Of a stretch of DNA of 64,000 nt, positions 36,763 to 49,309 are shown one piece after another. Within the stretch, counting starts at the first letter, position 1, and every line of letters starts with the position of its first letter. This DNA is from Sequoia sempervirens. Its lineage: Eukaryota > Streptophyta > Pinopsida > Cupressales > Cupressaceae. Below the pieces are notes generated by a model. The model saw nothing but the letters and a program-made list of their open reading frames with translations, was not told the DNA's origin and made no database searches. The DNA lies in assembly GCA_007258455.2 (NCBI GenBank), contig VDFB02344344.1, forward strand, positions 1 through 64,000, in the 5' to 3' direction. A program made the translations under genes and the position numbers.

Positions 36763-38631
36763 AAAATTGGCAAAAAAACATATCCAATTCTCAAATCCAA
36801 CTGGTGAAACCAATCCCATCATATCTTTCAATCCAATCCTAATTCTGAGCACTTGTTCACTCGTTCTTAGTACTCGTTCGTCTATTTCAAATCTTTTTCC
36901 CCTCGTTCTGAGAGTCATTCATTCGTTTCGAGCACCCGTTTGCCTGTCATCAACACTTTTCCAAAAGTCATAATTTCATCACCAAAATAACATAAGTGCC
37001 ACTTAGAACATCATTAGAGTCCATATCAAGCATCAGATCATCCATCCCAATCACCTAGACTTCATTTTGAGAATTTTGATTTTTGTGTCGAAACTTCCAG
37101 AGGCCATAACTTTTGACTCGGGTGTCCGTTTGAGCTGAAATTTTACGGGTGGTTGCATTATGGGATGGCATGTGGATTCTCAATCCCTTGGATCCCGTGT
37201 CGCCACATTTTCAGGGCCTCAAACTTCCATCTTAACCCTCAAAATCGTAATTTAATGTTTTTTTTAGTTTTTGAAAAATCATTTTCGTTAATAACTCGGA
37301 ATGCATGTCTCAAATTTTGGATGTTAGTTGGAAATTCATCCTATCTTAGTTTTGGGTATTTTTTGGGAAAAAATTGAATCTCAAAAGTATGTCTGCGAAG
37401 TTTCCTAAAATGGAAAAATTTGACAATTTTTGAAAATTGCCAAATCTGGAAAAATTTGATTGTCAGCACCTTACGTTCTTTAAACCAAAAAATTTGGTGT
37501 AGAATCAATCCCATCACATCCTCCAATAATTCTAAGCTTCAACCCAATCCTAATATGAGCTTTAATCTAATCCCAATCTGAGCTTAACCAAAACCCTAAT
37601 CTAAGCTTTAGTCATTTCAACCTTTCATTCATCCATTCCTTTTCTCCCTTTTCAATCATTTGTTTACTTGTTCCGAGTAAACACTCATATATTTTGAACC
37701 TTCATCTATCATCTCAAACTCTAGTTTATCCATTCCAATCATCCATTTACGTGTTTCGAGTAAACATTCATCCATCTCAAACCTCCTTTCATCATTCTGA
37801 ACTCTCGTTCTGTCGTTCCGTGTAAAAATTCATCTATTTCACACCTCCTTCAATCATTCCGAACTCTCTTTCAAAAATTTTGATAAGTCATTTACTCGTT
37901 CCGAGTAATCTTTCATCTATCCCAAACTTTCATCTTCTCGTTCTGAGAATCATTCATCCGTTGTGAGCAGTCATTTACTCATTCTGAGTAGTCATTCATC
38001 TGTTCCGATCAATTGTTTACTCATTTTGAGTATTTGTTCATCCATTTCTATCATCCATTCCTCCAATCAAATCATCATTTTCCCCATCCAAATCCCCTGA
38101 ACTTCGCCTCAGGTTATTATCCAAATTGACCTAAGTGTCTGATCTAATCATCATAACCAACATCTGCTTAGGATTGTCATTTGTCCTGAGTCAGTCAATC
38201 ATCATCGTCGGCCCAATCAATCCATTTTCAATCTCAAAGTGGATTTGGTGCCACAATCATCCAATCAGTATCCTACGTCACCTAGGGTAATCTCTAAACG
38301 AGGTTTACAATCCCTTTCATCATCCTATCTGATCCCTCAGTCTATCTTATCAATCATCGATTGATCTTATCTAATCCAATCCAATCCAATTGCATCCCTA
38401 TCCAATCACCTTTGACCCAATCAATCTACTTCCATCTCGATGCAGATTCAGTGTCGTAATCATCCTTTGATAATCAAATCCAATCATCAAAATCGATCCC
38501 ATTGCATCATCCAATCATCCTAATCCAAGCTTTAGTCCAATCCTGATTTGAGCTTGACCTAAATCCTGATTTGAGCTTTAGTCTATTCCCATCCAAAATC
38601 TTTCATCCATCCTCTTTATCCTTTCACCATC
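36763..38631 (+). repeat. E4 interior, dyad-rich second block, non-coding
   Basis: The interval 37650-38060 repeats tttactcgttccgagtaa and variants (near 37662, 37748, 37890, 37975, 38018), each a 6-bp dyad around three bases, spaced by roughly 40-110 bp. The remainder is C/T-rich unique sequence with no recognised domain. The interval 37070-37500 is less repetitive, and nothing is seen in it. Confidence 0.65.
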
Positions 38632-41221
38632 ATGAATCCTTATCCTCCATCAATAGTGGTAAAGGGAAACCCTAATTACGTTGACAACGATAACGAAAGT
38701 CTTGTCGATAAAGAAGAATGTGACATAGATCCCCTTGACACTATCATTGCTAGTAAGCTTTCTCCACCCACTTTCCAAAATCCAATCACCCCTTCGAGTT
38801 ATCCCGTTATGTCTTCATCTATTCCTCATCCTCTATCTACCTCATCTATCATCTCTAAATCATCTGTCTCCATCATCATCTCCTCTAATCCTCCATCCTA
38901 ATCTTCCATACCATCTATCTCCACCCCTAATCCTACATTCACACCTTCCTATCCTAATCCAACACCTGGACCAACCTATCTCAATTTTCCACCTCAATCT
39001 TCCTATCCTAATCCACCATCCCAATATCCTTACTACAATCCACCACCCGCATCCTCATGTCCTAATTCACCATTCCAATACCCTATCTTAACCCTTCATC
39101 TAATCTTAATCCCCCATCTATTCCCAGTCCTGCATCCAATCTCATTCCTCCATCTAATCCTAATCCACCCACCCATAGTCCTAATCCTACACCCATCCCT
39201 AATCCTTCATCTATTCCTATCAAACCATCTCAGCCTATAATATAAAAGTTTCTCACTCTAGAAGTTCTCCAAGGACTCATGACAAAGAAGACATCTCCCA
39301 CTCCATACCTTGAAGTTGTGGAATCATGTGATCCCAACCCATCATCCATGGTCATTAATGATGAGACCCTTCTCCACCCAACACCTATCATTGATGGTAC
39401 CACCCCTAGCACCACTCAAACCATCAAAACCATCACATCCTCTGAATCCACTGAGCCTCCATCTCCTACCATCACATCCTCTGAATCCACTGAGCCCCCA
39501 TCTCCTACCAACACATCTACCGAACCCATTGAACACCCACTTACTACTCTGAGAGTCATCAAACCCATCGACGACACCCAAATCAAATCCACTAAAATCC
39601 ATTCCCATGAATGTTTTGAATCCTCCATCCCTCCATCTTCCCCAATTGAAGAGTCCCACCAAGACTCCATTATCATGCCTCCCGCACAAGATGAGTCATG
39701 CCAAGAGCCTAATCCAAAGCATGCCAACATATCCCCTTCTTCAAATCAAGATCCTACCATCCCATCTAGTCCACCTCAAGATCATAGTCCCCCATCCATT
39801 CCATCCCATGATCCCCAGGTTGTCATTCAAGCTTCCACCGCTCCATCTCCATCTCCATCGCATGAGCCCACTACCACAAATCTAGATCCTATCATGTCCC
39901 CTGATCCCCCTCCTGATACCACCCATCCAAATGCTCCTATCCCATCATCTCCCTCTCATAATCCCCCATCATCGCCTAAAAGCTGTTATCCCCCACTGCT
40001 TGCATATCCCCTTGGTACTCTCACATTCTTCCATGGTGGCCTCCTGTAGAAGAAAAACATAGTGTATATACCACCCATCATCCTCCACCTAATAATGGAC
40101 TCGCATCATGTTTTCATAATAACACAAATCCTATCATGGATCACATGCTCAAGAAAATGAACTATCAAGGAAAAGGTCTAGGCCTTCATGAGCAAGGTAT
40201 TTTGGAGCCCATCCAAGTCAAAGAACAAGTCTGCATGCAAGGTCTTGGACCTATTTCCCAAGACTCACAATCTAAAGATGTTGGTACAACCTCTAGACAT
40301 CCTCAACAATCCTTTTCCAAAAGAAATGTTGGCTCTTCCCATGGCTCCACACCAGACCATATGCTTTCCATCCCTCCTCCTCTATCGTATCACCTCAAAA
40401 CAACTATCCATATTCCTCCTTCATCTGCTCCATCCATTTTGGGTCCTTACATCCCTCCATCCACCATCTCCCATCCTTCATCTACTCCATCCATCTTGGG
40501 TCCGTATATCCCAAGATCACCTCCTTCATCTCATCCTTTCATCCATCCAACACATATCCATGTCATCCATCATAAAAATCCCTCTCACATATCCCATAAT
40601 CAGGATCAACAAAGGCACATACCTAAACATCCTCCATCTACACATAATCCCCATACTCCTACCTCCATCGCTCCACATCATCCATCTCCTCACACCCATC
40701 CCATTGCTACTAAAATCACTTTGGATGTTAAAGAAAAAATGCATAAATCCAAACATCCACATGAATCTAAGGCTCCCCATGTCCCCTCCAAAAGACATGG
40801 TGAAGAGAAGAAAAATCTAAATCTAAATCAAATATGTAGGCCACAAAGGCCCACCAAAGCAAAGATCAAAACCATGTGGATCCCAAAGAAAAAATATGCA
40901 ATGCCATCAAATGAAAAAATTGTAAGAACATCCAAAGTTGCTAATCCAAAAGCTAATCATACACCCCTTTCATCTCCTAAGTCTGTTTTGGGCCCTTATG
41001 TTCCAAAAATTTCCATCCCATCTTCTCCATTACCCCTGCATTCTCCATCCATTAATACTCCTATCATTTCACATTCATCACCATATGTGCCAATGTTGGT
41101 CCTAAACTCACCACCCCATCACACATCCACCCCATCATTCTATCCATACCCTTTCCAAAATCCCACCCATTACCCCACATATCTCCCCCATCAAATCCCT
41201 CTAATTCATCCTCTTGCATAA
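38632..41221 (+). pseudogene. E4 ORF: Pro/Ser/Thr/His-rich protein with a G-patch-like motif
   Basis: The protein runs from ATG 38632 (frame 1), shifts to frame 3 near 39090 and to frame 2 near 40020, and ends at the TAA codon about 41219-41221. The start is acidic (NDNESLVDKEECDIDPLD). The middle is a long low-complexity P/S/T tract with a duplicated TSSESTEPPSPT unit. At 40142-40255 comes MLKKMNYQGKGLGLHEQGI followed by GLG, matching the glycine-rich G-patch found near protease and gag in some plant gypsy elements. It is followed by four SxLGPYxP repeats and a basic patch (KAKIKTMWIPKKK). No catalytic residues are seen. The likely role is an RNA-binding structural protein; two frameshifts make this copy inactive. 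Confidence 0.7.
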
Positions 41222-44016
41222 TCCATTTATCCTAATAAGGTTGTACCAACATCCAACAGTCGGTTCGAACAAGGGCTCTTCATGCCTCATATAGATCTTG
41301 ATGCTTGAGTCCTTCATCCATATCCTTATTGCATGTCTTCTAAATCCACTTATTCACCTCCCTATCCTTATTCATTTCCTTCCGCGTGCTATCCAAAAAG
41401 TCAAAAAGTCAAAATCCAAAAAAATCCAAAAAAAATCCAAAAAATAAAATAGTAAAGAGAAATAATCTATCCAATGGTGAAAACTTGGAAAACAAGCACC
41501 TTGGATAAATACCATGATGAAAACCTGGCAAATAGGCATCATGCGTAAATCCCCATTTGCACTTGGGGGAAACTTTCTGATATGCATTCCCTCCATCCGC
41601 TATGCTTCCAGCTATGCACCCATCTTCCTGTTATCCATCCTCTTCATTCATCCCCTCCATCCCACCTATCTTTCGCATCCTACCATCATAGCCCATTTAT
41701 CTCCCATCCCTCCATCCTTCTTGTGATCTTGATCAAAACAAGGGCACCTATCTATGCATGCTTTGGACACCTCTTGGTATACATTCCCTTCCTCCATGCT
41801 CTATCATATTCCTTAGTCACCCATCCTATCCTCCTCTAGTTATCTCCTTTATCTTCCCATCCACTCGTCTTCCATCCCTCATGTGTCATCATACATGACA
41901 TATCTAGAGTGGGGGAATTTATCTTCCTTTATAACATAGTCCTTGGAGACATCATCTATCATAACATCCCTTCATCTCCCTATCCATTTGTCACTATCCC
42001 TTCCAACTCCCAATCCTTATCTTCCTATCCATTCAAACAATGTCTTCCATCCCCCATCCCTATCTCTCTATCCATTCTTTCATCTTTATCCTCATCCCAT
42101 CTCACAATCCCCTGTCATTAGTATCTAGCTATAGGCTATTCCCTCCATGCAACCCAATGCCATTTATCTCATCGCCATCACTTCTTCTTCTCTTACACAT
42201 CTTTTCAATATCCTATCCTTTCTCATCATTCATCTCTCCATCATACCATCCTCCCAATTCATCTTTGCTGATTTGGATAACTATCCCATCCCTGAGCTTT
42301 GTGTAGTCACCATCCTCCGATCTAGTCTAACAGGTCTATCCTGTCCCATCGTGTCGATCCTACCATTTTATCCCCTTATCTAGGGTTATCTCATCATCCT
42401 TTGTCTATTGTCTATCTTTGATCTTTTGTCGAACTACGTTGCTCCTGCGCTTTCACATAGGCAAGGTCGATCACTTGATCTGCCCCCGGGGCTCTATCAT
42501 CTAGCGTCAGTCTTTCTGCTTTGTCCATCTGATCCTTTATCATCTATCATCAATCTTACTTATTTTTCCATCCTATCATCCATCGAGGTCTCCATTGTCC
42601 TCTTTCCACTTTTATCCATGGTCAATCATCAACCTTTTATAGAACTACGGGGCTCTGTGCTTTCACGTAGGCAAGGCTAATCTTTGATCGGCCCCAAGCC
42701 CCTAGGTCTTTAGGGTGTGTCAGTCTCGTGTCTTTTCTTCCTTGTGTCGTGTTGTGTCATCAAGCTATGCCCTTATCTAGCTGGTTCTTAACAAACAAGA
42801 TCCACTCGTATCATGAGATCCAATCGATTTTGAATACCACTTGTCATAGTGATCTTTTAGTATAGTAACCATCATGGTCTCACATGATGCATCCTTCCTA
42901 ACGAGACCTCATCAATCCATCCATTGATCCTGGAAAATGACATTTGAAATTGATTGCAATCTTTTGATGCTTTTGGATTTTGTTTATCATTTGAGCTCCC
43001 TATCATCACTTGTCGCGGTGTTGATCCATCATATCATGGTGTGCTTTGACTAGTCAACATAGAGGCATATCTTGATATTTTTATTTCTATTTTTTTCTTC
43101 TTGGTTGTCCCACCAAGATCCCCAAGGTCTTGTGCTATGCTGGGGCATCCTTTTGTGCTTGTGGTTATCTTAATACCTGGCCCAACCACGGTCTTTGTGA
43201 CTTTGGGGTGTTGGGATAGCCTTCTTGTCTGTTGTGTGTGTTTTATGCATTAGACACGAATCGGCCTTGGTTCTCCATACCACTGACATCTTGGTGTCTT
43301 ATGCTATAACAAAATTATTGCTCCAAAGATGGAAAATTGCATTAGGATTGCATTTCATTTCTATCGTCTTGCATGCATCCATCCTCTCATCTATCAAAAT
43401 CCCCCCATCCATTTATCCTTCATCCTTATCTCACATCTCTATCCAATCCCTATCCATTCCATTTAGCCCGAATCATCTAATCATATCCTTGGTCTTGTTC
43501 CTAGTCTTGTTACAAGCCTTGATCCAATCATCCTCCTCATCATCATCCAGATGTATCCTTCCCTATCCTCGTGTTGTTTTGGGATGTATCGCTCCCACTA
43601 TCATACTCATGTATTTGTTTTTGGGGATATATCATTCCCTCATCAACGACACTCCATCCATCATCTACCCATTTTGCTTGTAGTTGGTGGGGCAACATCA
43701 TCTTCATCTTTGCATCCATTTGTGCTTCCCAATCTCCTATCGCCTTTTCATCCTTTCATATCCATCCCTTTGCATCCTCTTCCTCATCTCCCATTTCATC
43801 ATCTCATCCATTTCGAGAGCACATCCGTGTTCTCTTGAACCCGCATGTCCTCTCGAGGGGGCATCCTCAATCCCTAATCTTCATCTTCACCCCCATCTTT
43901 TTTTTTCCTTCCAGTCACTCCTTTGAATGACTGGGCATCTTTCCCAATCTAACCATCTCCTTCTAGGTTCTATGTTTTAATATTCTTTGAAATGATGCTG
44001 CTTGTAACACCATTCA
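41222..44016 (+). other. E4 3' interior, non-coding
   Basis: The interval 41395-41455 is an aaaatccaaaaaa run. The interval 41475-41575 has a repeated gaaaacttggaaaacaagca / gaaaacctggcaaataggca phrase. The rest is C/T-rich with many short open frames that share no motif. Similar tails are known to me from Tat-type gypsy elements; this is recollection, not a search. Confidence 0.5.
42426..42690 (+). repeat. Duplicated gaactacg...taggcaagg block
   Basis: cgaactacgttgctcctg through cataggcaaggtcgatc (about 42429-42475) recurs as agaactacggggctctg through cgtaggcaaggctaatc (about 42639-42685), about 210 bp apart. The motif resembles the gaactacg...acgtaggca phrase of some gypsy-type 3' regions. 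Confidence 0.75.
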
Positions 44017-44030
44017 AAGATGGGAAAAAA
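44017..44030 (+). other. E4 polypurine tract
   Basis: aagatgggaaaaaa directly precedes the LTR start tgttagacatcc. Confidence 0.9.
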
Positions 44031-45225
44031 TGTTAGACATCCAAATTTATCACTTTTCATCTAAACATCCTCTTATCCAAGTTAATTAAGTAATATTACT
44101 ATTATTTAATTAATATCCTTAATTCTTCCAAATCTCTAAGGTATTTAATTAATAATTAAATACCTTACCCTCCTTAATCCCCTTTTCATCAAATGAATTA
44201 AATAAATATTTTAATTTTTCACATGTCATTTTCATCTAATCTTAATCCATCTCCTAATCTCTTCATTAAGGATGTGCAATGCCTAATCCTTGATTAGGAT
44301 GTGTCACATCCTCCAAATTTTGCAAGTTGGCTTCTAATCCTCATTAAACCCTAATTATCCTCTAATTACTAATTAGTTAAACCTAATTAGTACCTTGGTC
44401 AACTCTCCCCATCCTCCAAGAAAATTTTAATTCCTTTTTATTCACCCTAGGCTCCTCTCTTCCCCATGTGAATTTTTAACTCACTTTTATTCCTCATAGA
44501 ATCCCCTTTTCCCATGCATCTTCTAGAATCTTTAACTTGTCACATTAAGTCACATGTGATAAACTCCCACCTTTTTGGAGACCCTCTCTTATCCATTAGA
44601 TTCTCCCAAGCATGTGAATTTTTAATTCACATTTATTCCTCCAAGGAATCTTCTCATCTCCTAATGTATTTCTAAGGTACATGTCCTTCCTCCACATCAT
44701 GTACTCTCCTTCCACATCACCTACACATTATCTCACCCTTAGCTATCTCACATTCCACATGTCAAAATGTGAGGGCTTGTGAGCTCTCAACTCACTTTGG
44801 CCCTTCATTTTGGCCTTGTTGGATAAATTTCAACCATTGAATTCTCTAGAGAATTCAAATTCTTCTATAAATACCCCCTCCTCTAAGACATTTTTGGGGG
44901 GAACACTTAGCCATTTTGCAACTAAATACTGCCATTTTGTGCACTCATCTAGCCATCAATTTCATCTATTTGCATTTGCATCCAAGCATATAGTTAAATA
45001 TTGCATTTAGCCATATCAAGAGCCATCAAGGAGCATACAAAGCAAATCAAAATCAAGGGCCAACCAAGGAGTTTCGCCTGCAAAGGGAAGGTATAACCAC
45101 TTGCAATCATTTTACACTTTTTCTCTTTGCATTAACAAATTTCTTAGGCTAATCTTGAGGTGTTTCTTTATGTTTTTCCATTACATTTTAGTTACTTAGA
45201 ATAGGTAAAAAATTTGGATATCACA
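44031..45225 (+). repeat. E4 3' LTR
   Basis: It starts tgttagacatccaaattt and ends ggatatcaca. TATA box tataaata is at 44866-44873. Compared with the 5' LTR it keeps the canonical TG start. Confidence 0.95.
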
Positions 45226-45307
45226 GTTTCATCTTTACTAAAAAACCTCTTTTTCTTTTTGAAATTGAACTTCTTTTTAGGTTTATAAATCTTCTTCTTA
45301 GACTATT
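45226..45307 (-). pseudogene. E2 gag, short middle segment between E4 and E5
   Basis: The minus strand reads SKKKIYKPKKKFNFKKKK then RFFSKDET. This basic stretch joins the zinc knuckle segment at 49896 (after E5 removal) to SLDEEDE at 33331 (after E4 removal). It is the 82-bp bridge that shows E4 and E5 are separate insertions in one gag. Confidence 0.85.
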
Positions 45308-47265
45308 TGTAATGTCCCCATTTTGGCCATTAGCTCTTCATTTGGTTTTAGCCTATTTCCAGAAATCCGTAGGCTTGTCTGAGGTAAAATCAGGGTTTCC
45401 TTCTTTGGAGGCTTTTTGGCATTTCTAAGAATTTACTATTTTTAGTAAGTTCTAATTTTGGCAGTGGTCCAGTTGGTAGCTCCTCAATAAGTTTTCCATT
45501 TCAATTGGAGTAGTTGAATATTGTTGAATTTGGCTATTGAGGTGTAAAAGGGAGAAATGAGTTATTTTAAGTCATTAATGTTATATTTCATATTTGGGCC
45601 CCTTGGCCTAGTTTAATGACTTGAAGTTCTTTTAAAAGGTGGTCATAAAGGGTGGACACCTCATGGAGGGAATAATTGATATTTTATATTGTTTTAATAT
45701 GCCTTGGGTTTTGGACGCCATATTAAGGGATAATTAAATATTTTGAAAAGTAAAAAATTTCAAAAAGGAGCTTTTGGCGTCCCTTTCTTGGAGGAGTTAT
45801 GGAATTTGAAAAGTCACTTTCAATTCTATAAAAGAGATAGTTTGCTCCAGCATTTATCATCTATTGTTAATTGCTAAAGTTATGCTGTCAAAATGACATT
45901 GTGATTATTTCTTCGAGGGATGCTTACCTCCTAGATTCCAATCAATTTCATGTTTGAGAGACAACACCTAATTAGTTTTTATTGCTGCTTCTCATTCAGA
46001 CTAGCAGATGGAGTTCAATTGTTGAAAATTTTGGAGTTATTCTCAATTTTGGTGTTGCTGATATTGCTACAGCTGAAAGTGTTTTTTATTAACAGCTTTT
46101 TGAGCAAATTATATATCATTCTGGGTATGTTTGCAAAGTGTTTCTAGACCCAAGGTGACCCCTTCCACAAGAGATTGGAATTTATTTCCAAGTCTTTGAT
46201 TTTATATTGCTAAATCGCCCTTCTCAAGAGCCGTACCATTTGGAGAGCATTGGGAATTGTGCCATAAATTAATGGGTGACTTTTGAGGCTGTTTTTTCAT
46301 CTTGTCATGGACGCCTATCCTCCAGAGGTTCATTGCACGTCGTTTCATGCCATTCGGAAGTATTTTGGTGAAGTTATGAGCATTTAATTGTTCTTATAGT
46401 TGCTGGTTATTCATTTCCAAAATTGCAGATTTATATCAGACTTGTTAGTTTTTGATATAATGCTGGTTTGAGCTTCATTTTTATATCATTATTGTATTGT
46501 AAGAGTTAGAGGAAGTGTTACTCTAACCATTGATTGATTTGGAAGCATATCTTTCTTATTTGCAGCTGTTTAATTCATTGTAAAGTTGATTAGTAGTACT
46601 AACAACTATTTATTTTATTTGCTGCAATTAGTTTAAATTTCATACTCCCACGATTGAGTGGTTGAGTTTAAATAATCATCTTTCTTTAATTGTAAGTTTC
46701 CCCCCACTAAATAAGTGGTTGTGTGGACTGTATTCCCCCCACGTTAATAAGTGGAAGTGAGGATTTAAATGGCTAGCTTGCCGCCTGTAATAATGTAATA
46801 ATCTTACCCATTGAATAAGTGGAGTATCCCCACTGCTTGTGGATGCCTACATCAACATATGAATTGTAATTTCAGTTCAGTTTATTCCTAATGATCCTCG
46901 ACCATATGCTATCACCTTGCCCACATTGGGATCTTGGTGAATGTTATCATGGAATCTAGCGGCTCGTTCCACGGATAACCCTATGAAACTTGTCCGTTTC
47001 TTAGGATTCGTGAAGTTCAAGTACGCATAACAAAGTGATTTTCAAGCCACCTCGAAATGTGTTCCAAAGTCTCGAATAGTCAATTCGAAGCATTCCCCCA
47101 TGTTCGCCTCACGAAGACCTTCGAAACGAGCTCCTTCGCGAAGTCTCACTGTTATACTTAGCGAATTGCGAAAAAATCACGATGGCAGCGAAAAAGTCGC
47201 ATCACCCGAAAGCCCAAAATGGCTAAGTCACGAAAAGTGCAAAGCTAAATTTGGCGCCCCTACAT

Positions 47266-47870
47266 AAAAGTGAACTTTCCAAAATGTAATAGCTCTAAAT
47301 TTTAGCGCCATTACACTTTTTGTAACACTTAACTTTTTTGGCCTTGGCACGTTTCTTCATGATTTTCGCATTTTTCGTCAATCGTGCCACTTTTCGTGCC
47401 TAAATTTATTGCTCGACTTGAGTTAGGTTTTCGATTTTCTCTTTCACTTAAAAGTGTTTTAGTTCGCCATTTTCATTGTTTATGATTTTAGTTCTTCCTC
47501 TCTTCATGCTGGGCGAGTTTTCTTCAAACTGCAAATACGTTTTTTGAGTTTTTCGACATCCCTCTCCAGCGTTTTTCGCATTTCATCTTTGTAAGTTGTT
47601 ACCCTTGCTTTCTCTTTATTCTCCAATTTCAATGGCAACTCCATGCAGACAAACAATTTGCAAACCCCAAGCGCCATTTTCATGCACCGTTACATCTATT
47701 TTACAAAATCATGTCTCAGATGCAGAAGCGCTAAAATTTAGCGCCCTGACATGTTGAACATGTCAAAATAATTCTAACTCTGAAAGTGCAGGGGCGCTAA
47801 AATTTAGCGCCCTTGCATCAAAAGTCAATTTTCCTGAGATGTAAGGGCGCTGAATTTTAGCGCCCTTACA
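47266..47870. repeat. Palindromic ggcgctaaa/tttagcgcc motifs in E5b
   Basis: gggcgctaaaatttagcgcc, a near-perfect palindrome, occurs at about 47787-47808. Variants occur near 47728 (gcgctaaaatttagcgccc) and 47846 (gggcgctgaattttagcgcc), with half-sites near 47262 and 47296. They lie upstream of the TATA box in what would be U3. Confidence 0.85.
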
Positions 47871-47887
47871 CTTTTTACAATCTTTTT

Positions 47888-48235
47888 CCAGACTTAGTCA
47901 TTTTTTGTGCAATGGTGCTGAATTTTCACACCTTTGCACTTTTTCCAGACTTAGTCATTTTTTGTGCAATGGTGATGAATTTTCACACCTTTGCACTTTT
48001 TCTAGACTTAGTCATTTTTTGTGCAATGGTGCTGAATTTTCGCACCTTTGCACTTTTTCCAGACTTAGTCATTTTTTGTGCAATGGTGTTGAATTTTCGC
48101 ACCTTTGCACTTTTCTTCCAGACTTAATCATTTTTTGTGCAATGGTACTGAATTTTCGCACCTTTGCACTTTTCTTCCAGACTTAGTCATTTTTTGTGCA
48201 ATGGTGCTGAATTTTAACACCTTTACACTTTTGGC
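47888..48235. repeat. Six-copy 57-60 bp minisatellite in E5b U3
   Basis: Units start ccagacttagtcatttttt at 47888, 47945, 48002, 48059, 48119 and 48177 and continue gtgcaatggtgctgaatttt then cgcacctttgcac. The open frames across it are an effect of the period, not genes. Confidence 0.95.
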
Positions 48236-48787
48236 AGTTTTTAACCTAGTCTCTTCAAAATTGCTCTATTTCCATTCCAGACCCCATTTCTTCACTCCTG
48301 CATCATTTTCCATGCCTAGTTGCTCGTTCCACACTTTCCCATCATCGTTTCTCGCTTCACGCTTCCCAATGCTACTTTTTCTGCTAACGTCTATTGATTC
48401 ACCATCCTTACAGTTTCTCTCCAGATCTCGTCAAGTGATCCCGAAGGTGATATCCTTTGATCTTGGTTCTTCCAAATAAAAAGTTCATGCAGGAGACCAG
48501 GAAGAAGTATGAAGACTCCGCGCCCAAGCAAAGAAACATGAAGAAGCTTCTTGTTCTCCAGTGTTAGACATTTCCGGTGCATCCCATTATGCATCTTGTA
48601 AATATTTCTCGACATTTTCGAACATGTCTTTTTGTAAATTGTAATTACACTAAGATCAAAGATGTAATATTTTGAAAACAAATTACACTTTTGACTTTGG
48701 TCAAAGTTAGGTGAGATCTTCTAAAATCGCTCACCTAACTTTCGTTGATTTCCTCAATCTGTTTCCTATTTTTGCTCATCCCTCTTT

Positions 48788-48914
48788 CTATATAATATGA
48801 GGGATTTTCATTGTAAATGGATCCTTTAGTGTTTTGCAACGAAGTGCTGCCCTTTTTGAAGCAAATTTGTGAAACTTTGTGTTCATGCTTTGTGAATGAG
48901 ATTCGATTAATAAA
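48788..48914 (+). promoter_or_regulatory. E5b LTR core promoter and polyadenylation signal
   Basis: ctatataatatgagg at about 48788 is a good TATA box; aataaa at 48909-48914 is a possible poly(A) signal about 115 bp downstream. Their order defines U3, R and U5 and puts transcription on the plus strand. Confidence 0.7.
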
Positions 48915-49085
48915 GAAAAGGATTGCAAGCCAAACTTTGCGTTGGATTCGATACTTTTGTGAGTTGATCTTATTTGGTAGTGATTAGTTTGAAGAATCTG
49001 AAGGACTCTAAGTAGTTTATGTAAACTTTGTGTTACATTTATTATTTAGATTGCATTTGTATTTCCGTTTATCATTTGGTTGAAT

Positions 49086-49309
49086 GATCTACAAGACTTT
49101 GTGCTTGTAATCACTCATGCTCTTGCATGTTCTGGTTGAGTGATCTACAAGACTTTGTGCTTGTAATTATTCATACTCTTGGATACTCTTGTCGAAGGAT
49201 CTACAAGACTTTGTGCTTGTAATCGTTCGTGCTATTTGATACTTTTGTTGGATGATCTACAAGACTTTGTGCTTGTAATCGTTCATGTTGTTAATTGTTG
49301 CGTCTAAGA
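49086..49309. repeat. Four-copy 56-bp tandem repeat in E5b
   Basis: gatctacaagactttgtgct recurs at 49086, 49142, 49198 and 49254, exactly 56 bp apart. Shorter echoes of gactttgtgc appear near 49311 and 49375. Confidence 0.93.

Larger units (their letters stand above)
33328..45230 (+). mobile_element. E4: non-autonomous LTR retrotransposon (11.9 kb) with no pol genes
   Basis: The element is 33333-45225. LTRs are 33333-34530 and 44031-45225, with a primer-like site at 34535 and polypurine tract at 44017-44030, so it is plus-oriented. Target copies atttt (33328-33332) and gtttc (45226-45230) differ by two transitions. Removing E4 with one copy restores an uninterrupted E2 gag frame (KDETYTEAEDSLDEEDE). 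The 9.5-kb interior has three arrays of small inverted repeats, a TATA-like site, a Pro/Ser-rich ORF with a G-patch-like motif and no protease, RT, RNase H or integrase. It fits the LARD class, probably gypsy/Tat-related by its internal motifs. Confidence 0.9.

Noticed and set aside
39230..39730. Minus-strand Gly/Asp-rich frames opposite the E4 ORF
   Set aside because: Antisense shadows of the Pro/Ser/Thr-rich sequence.
47905..48479. Plus-strand repetitive frames (LCNGAEFSHLCTF-type)
   Set aside because: Translation of the six-copy minisatellite in E5b. Three overlapping frames are open at once, which argues against coding.
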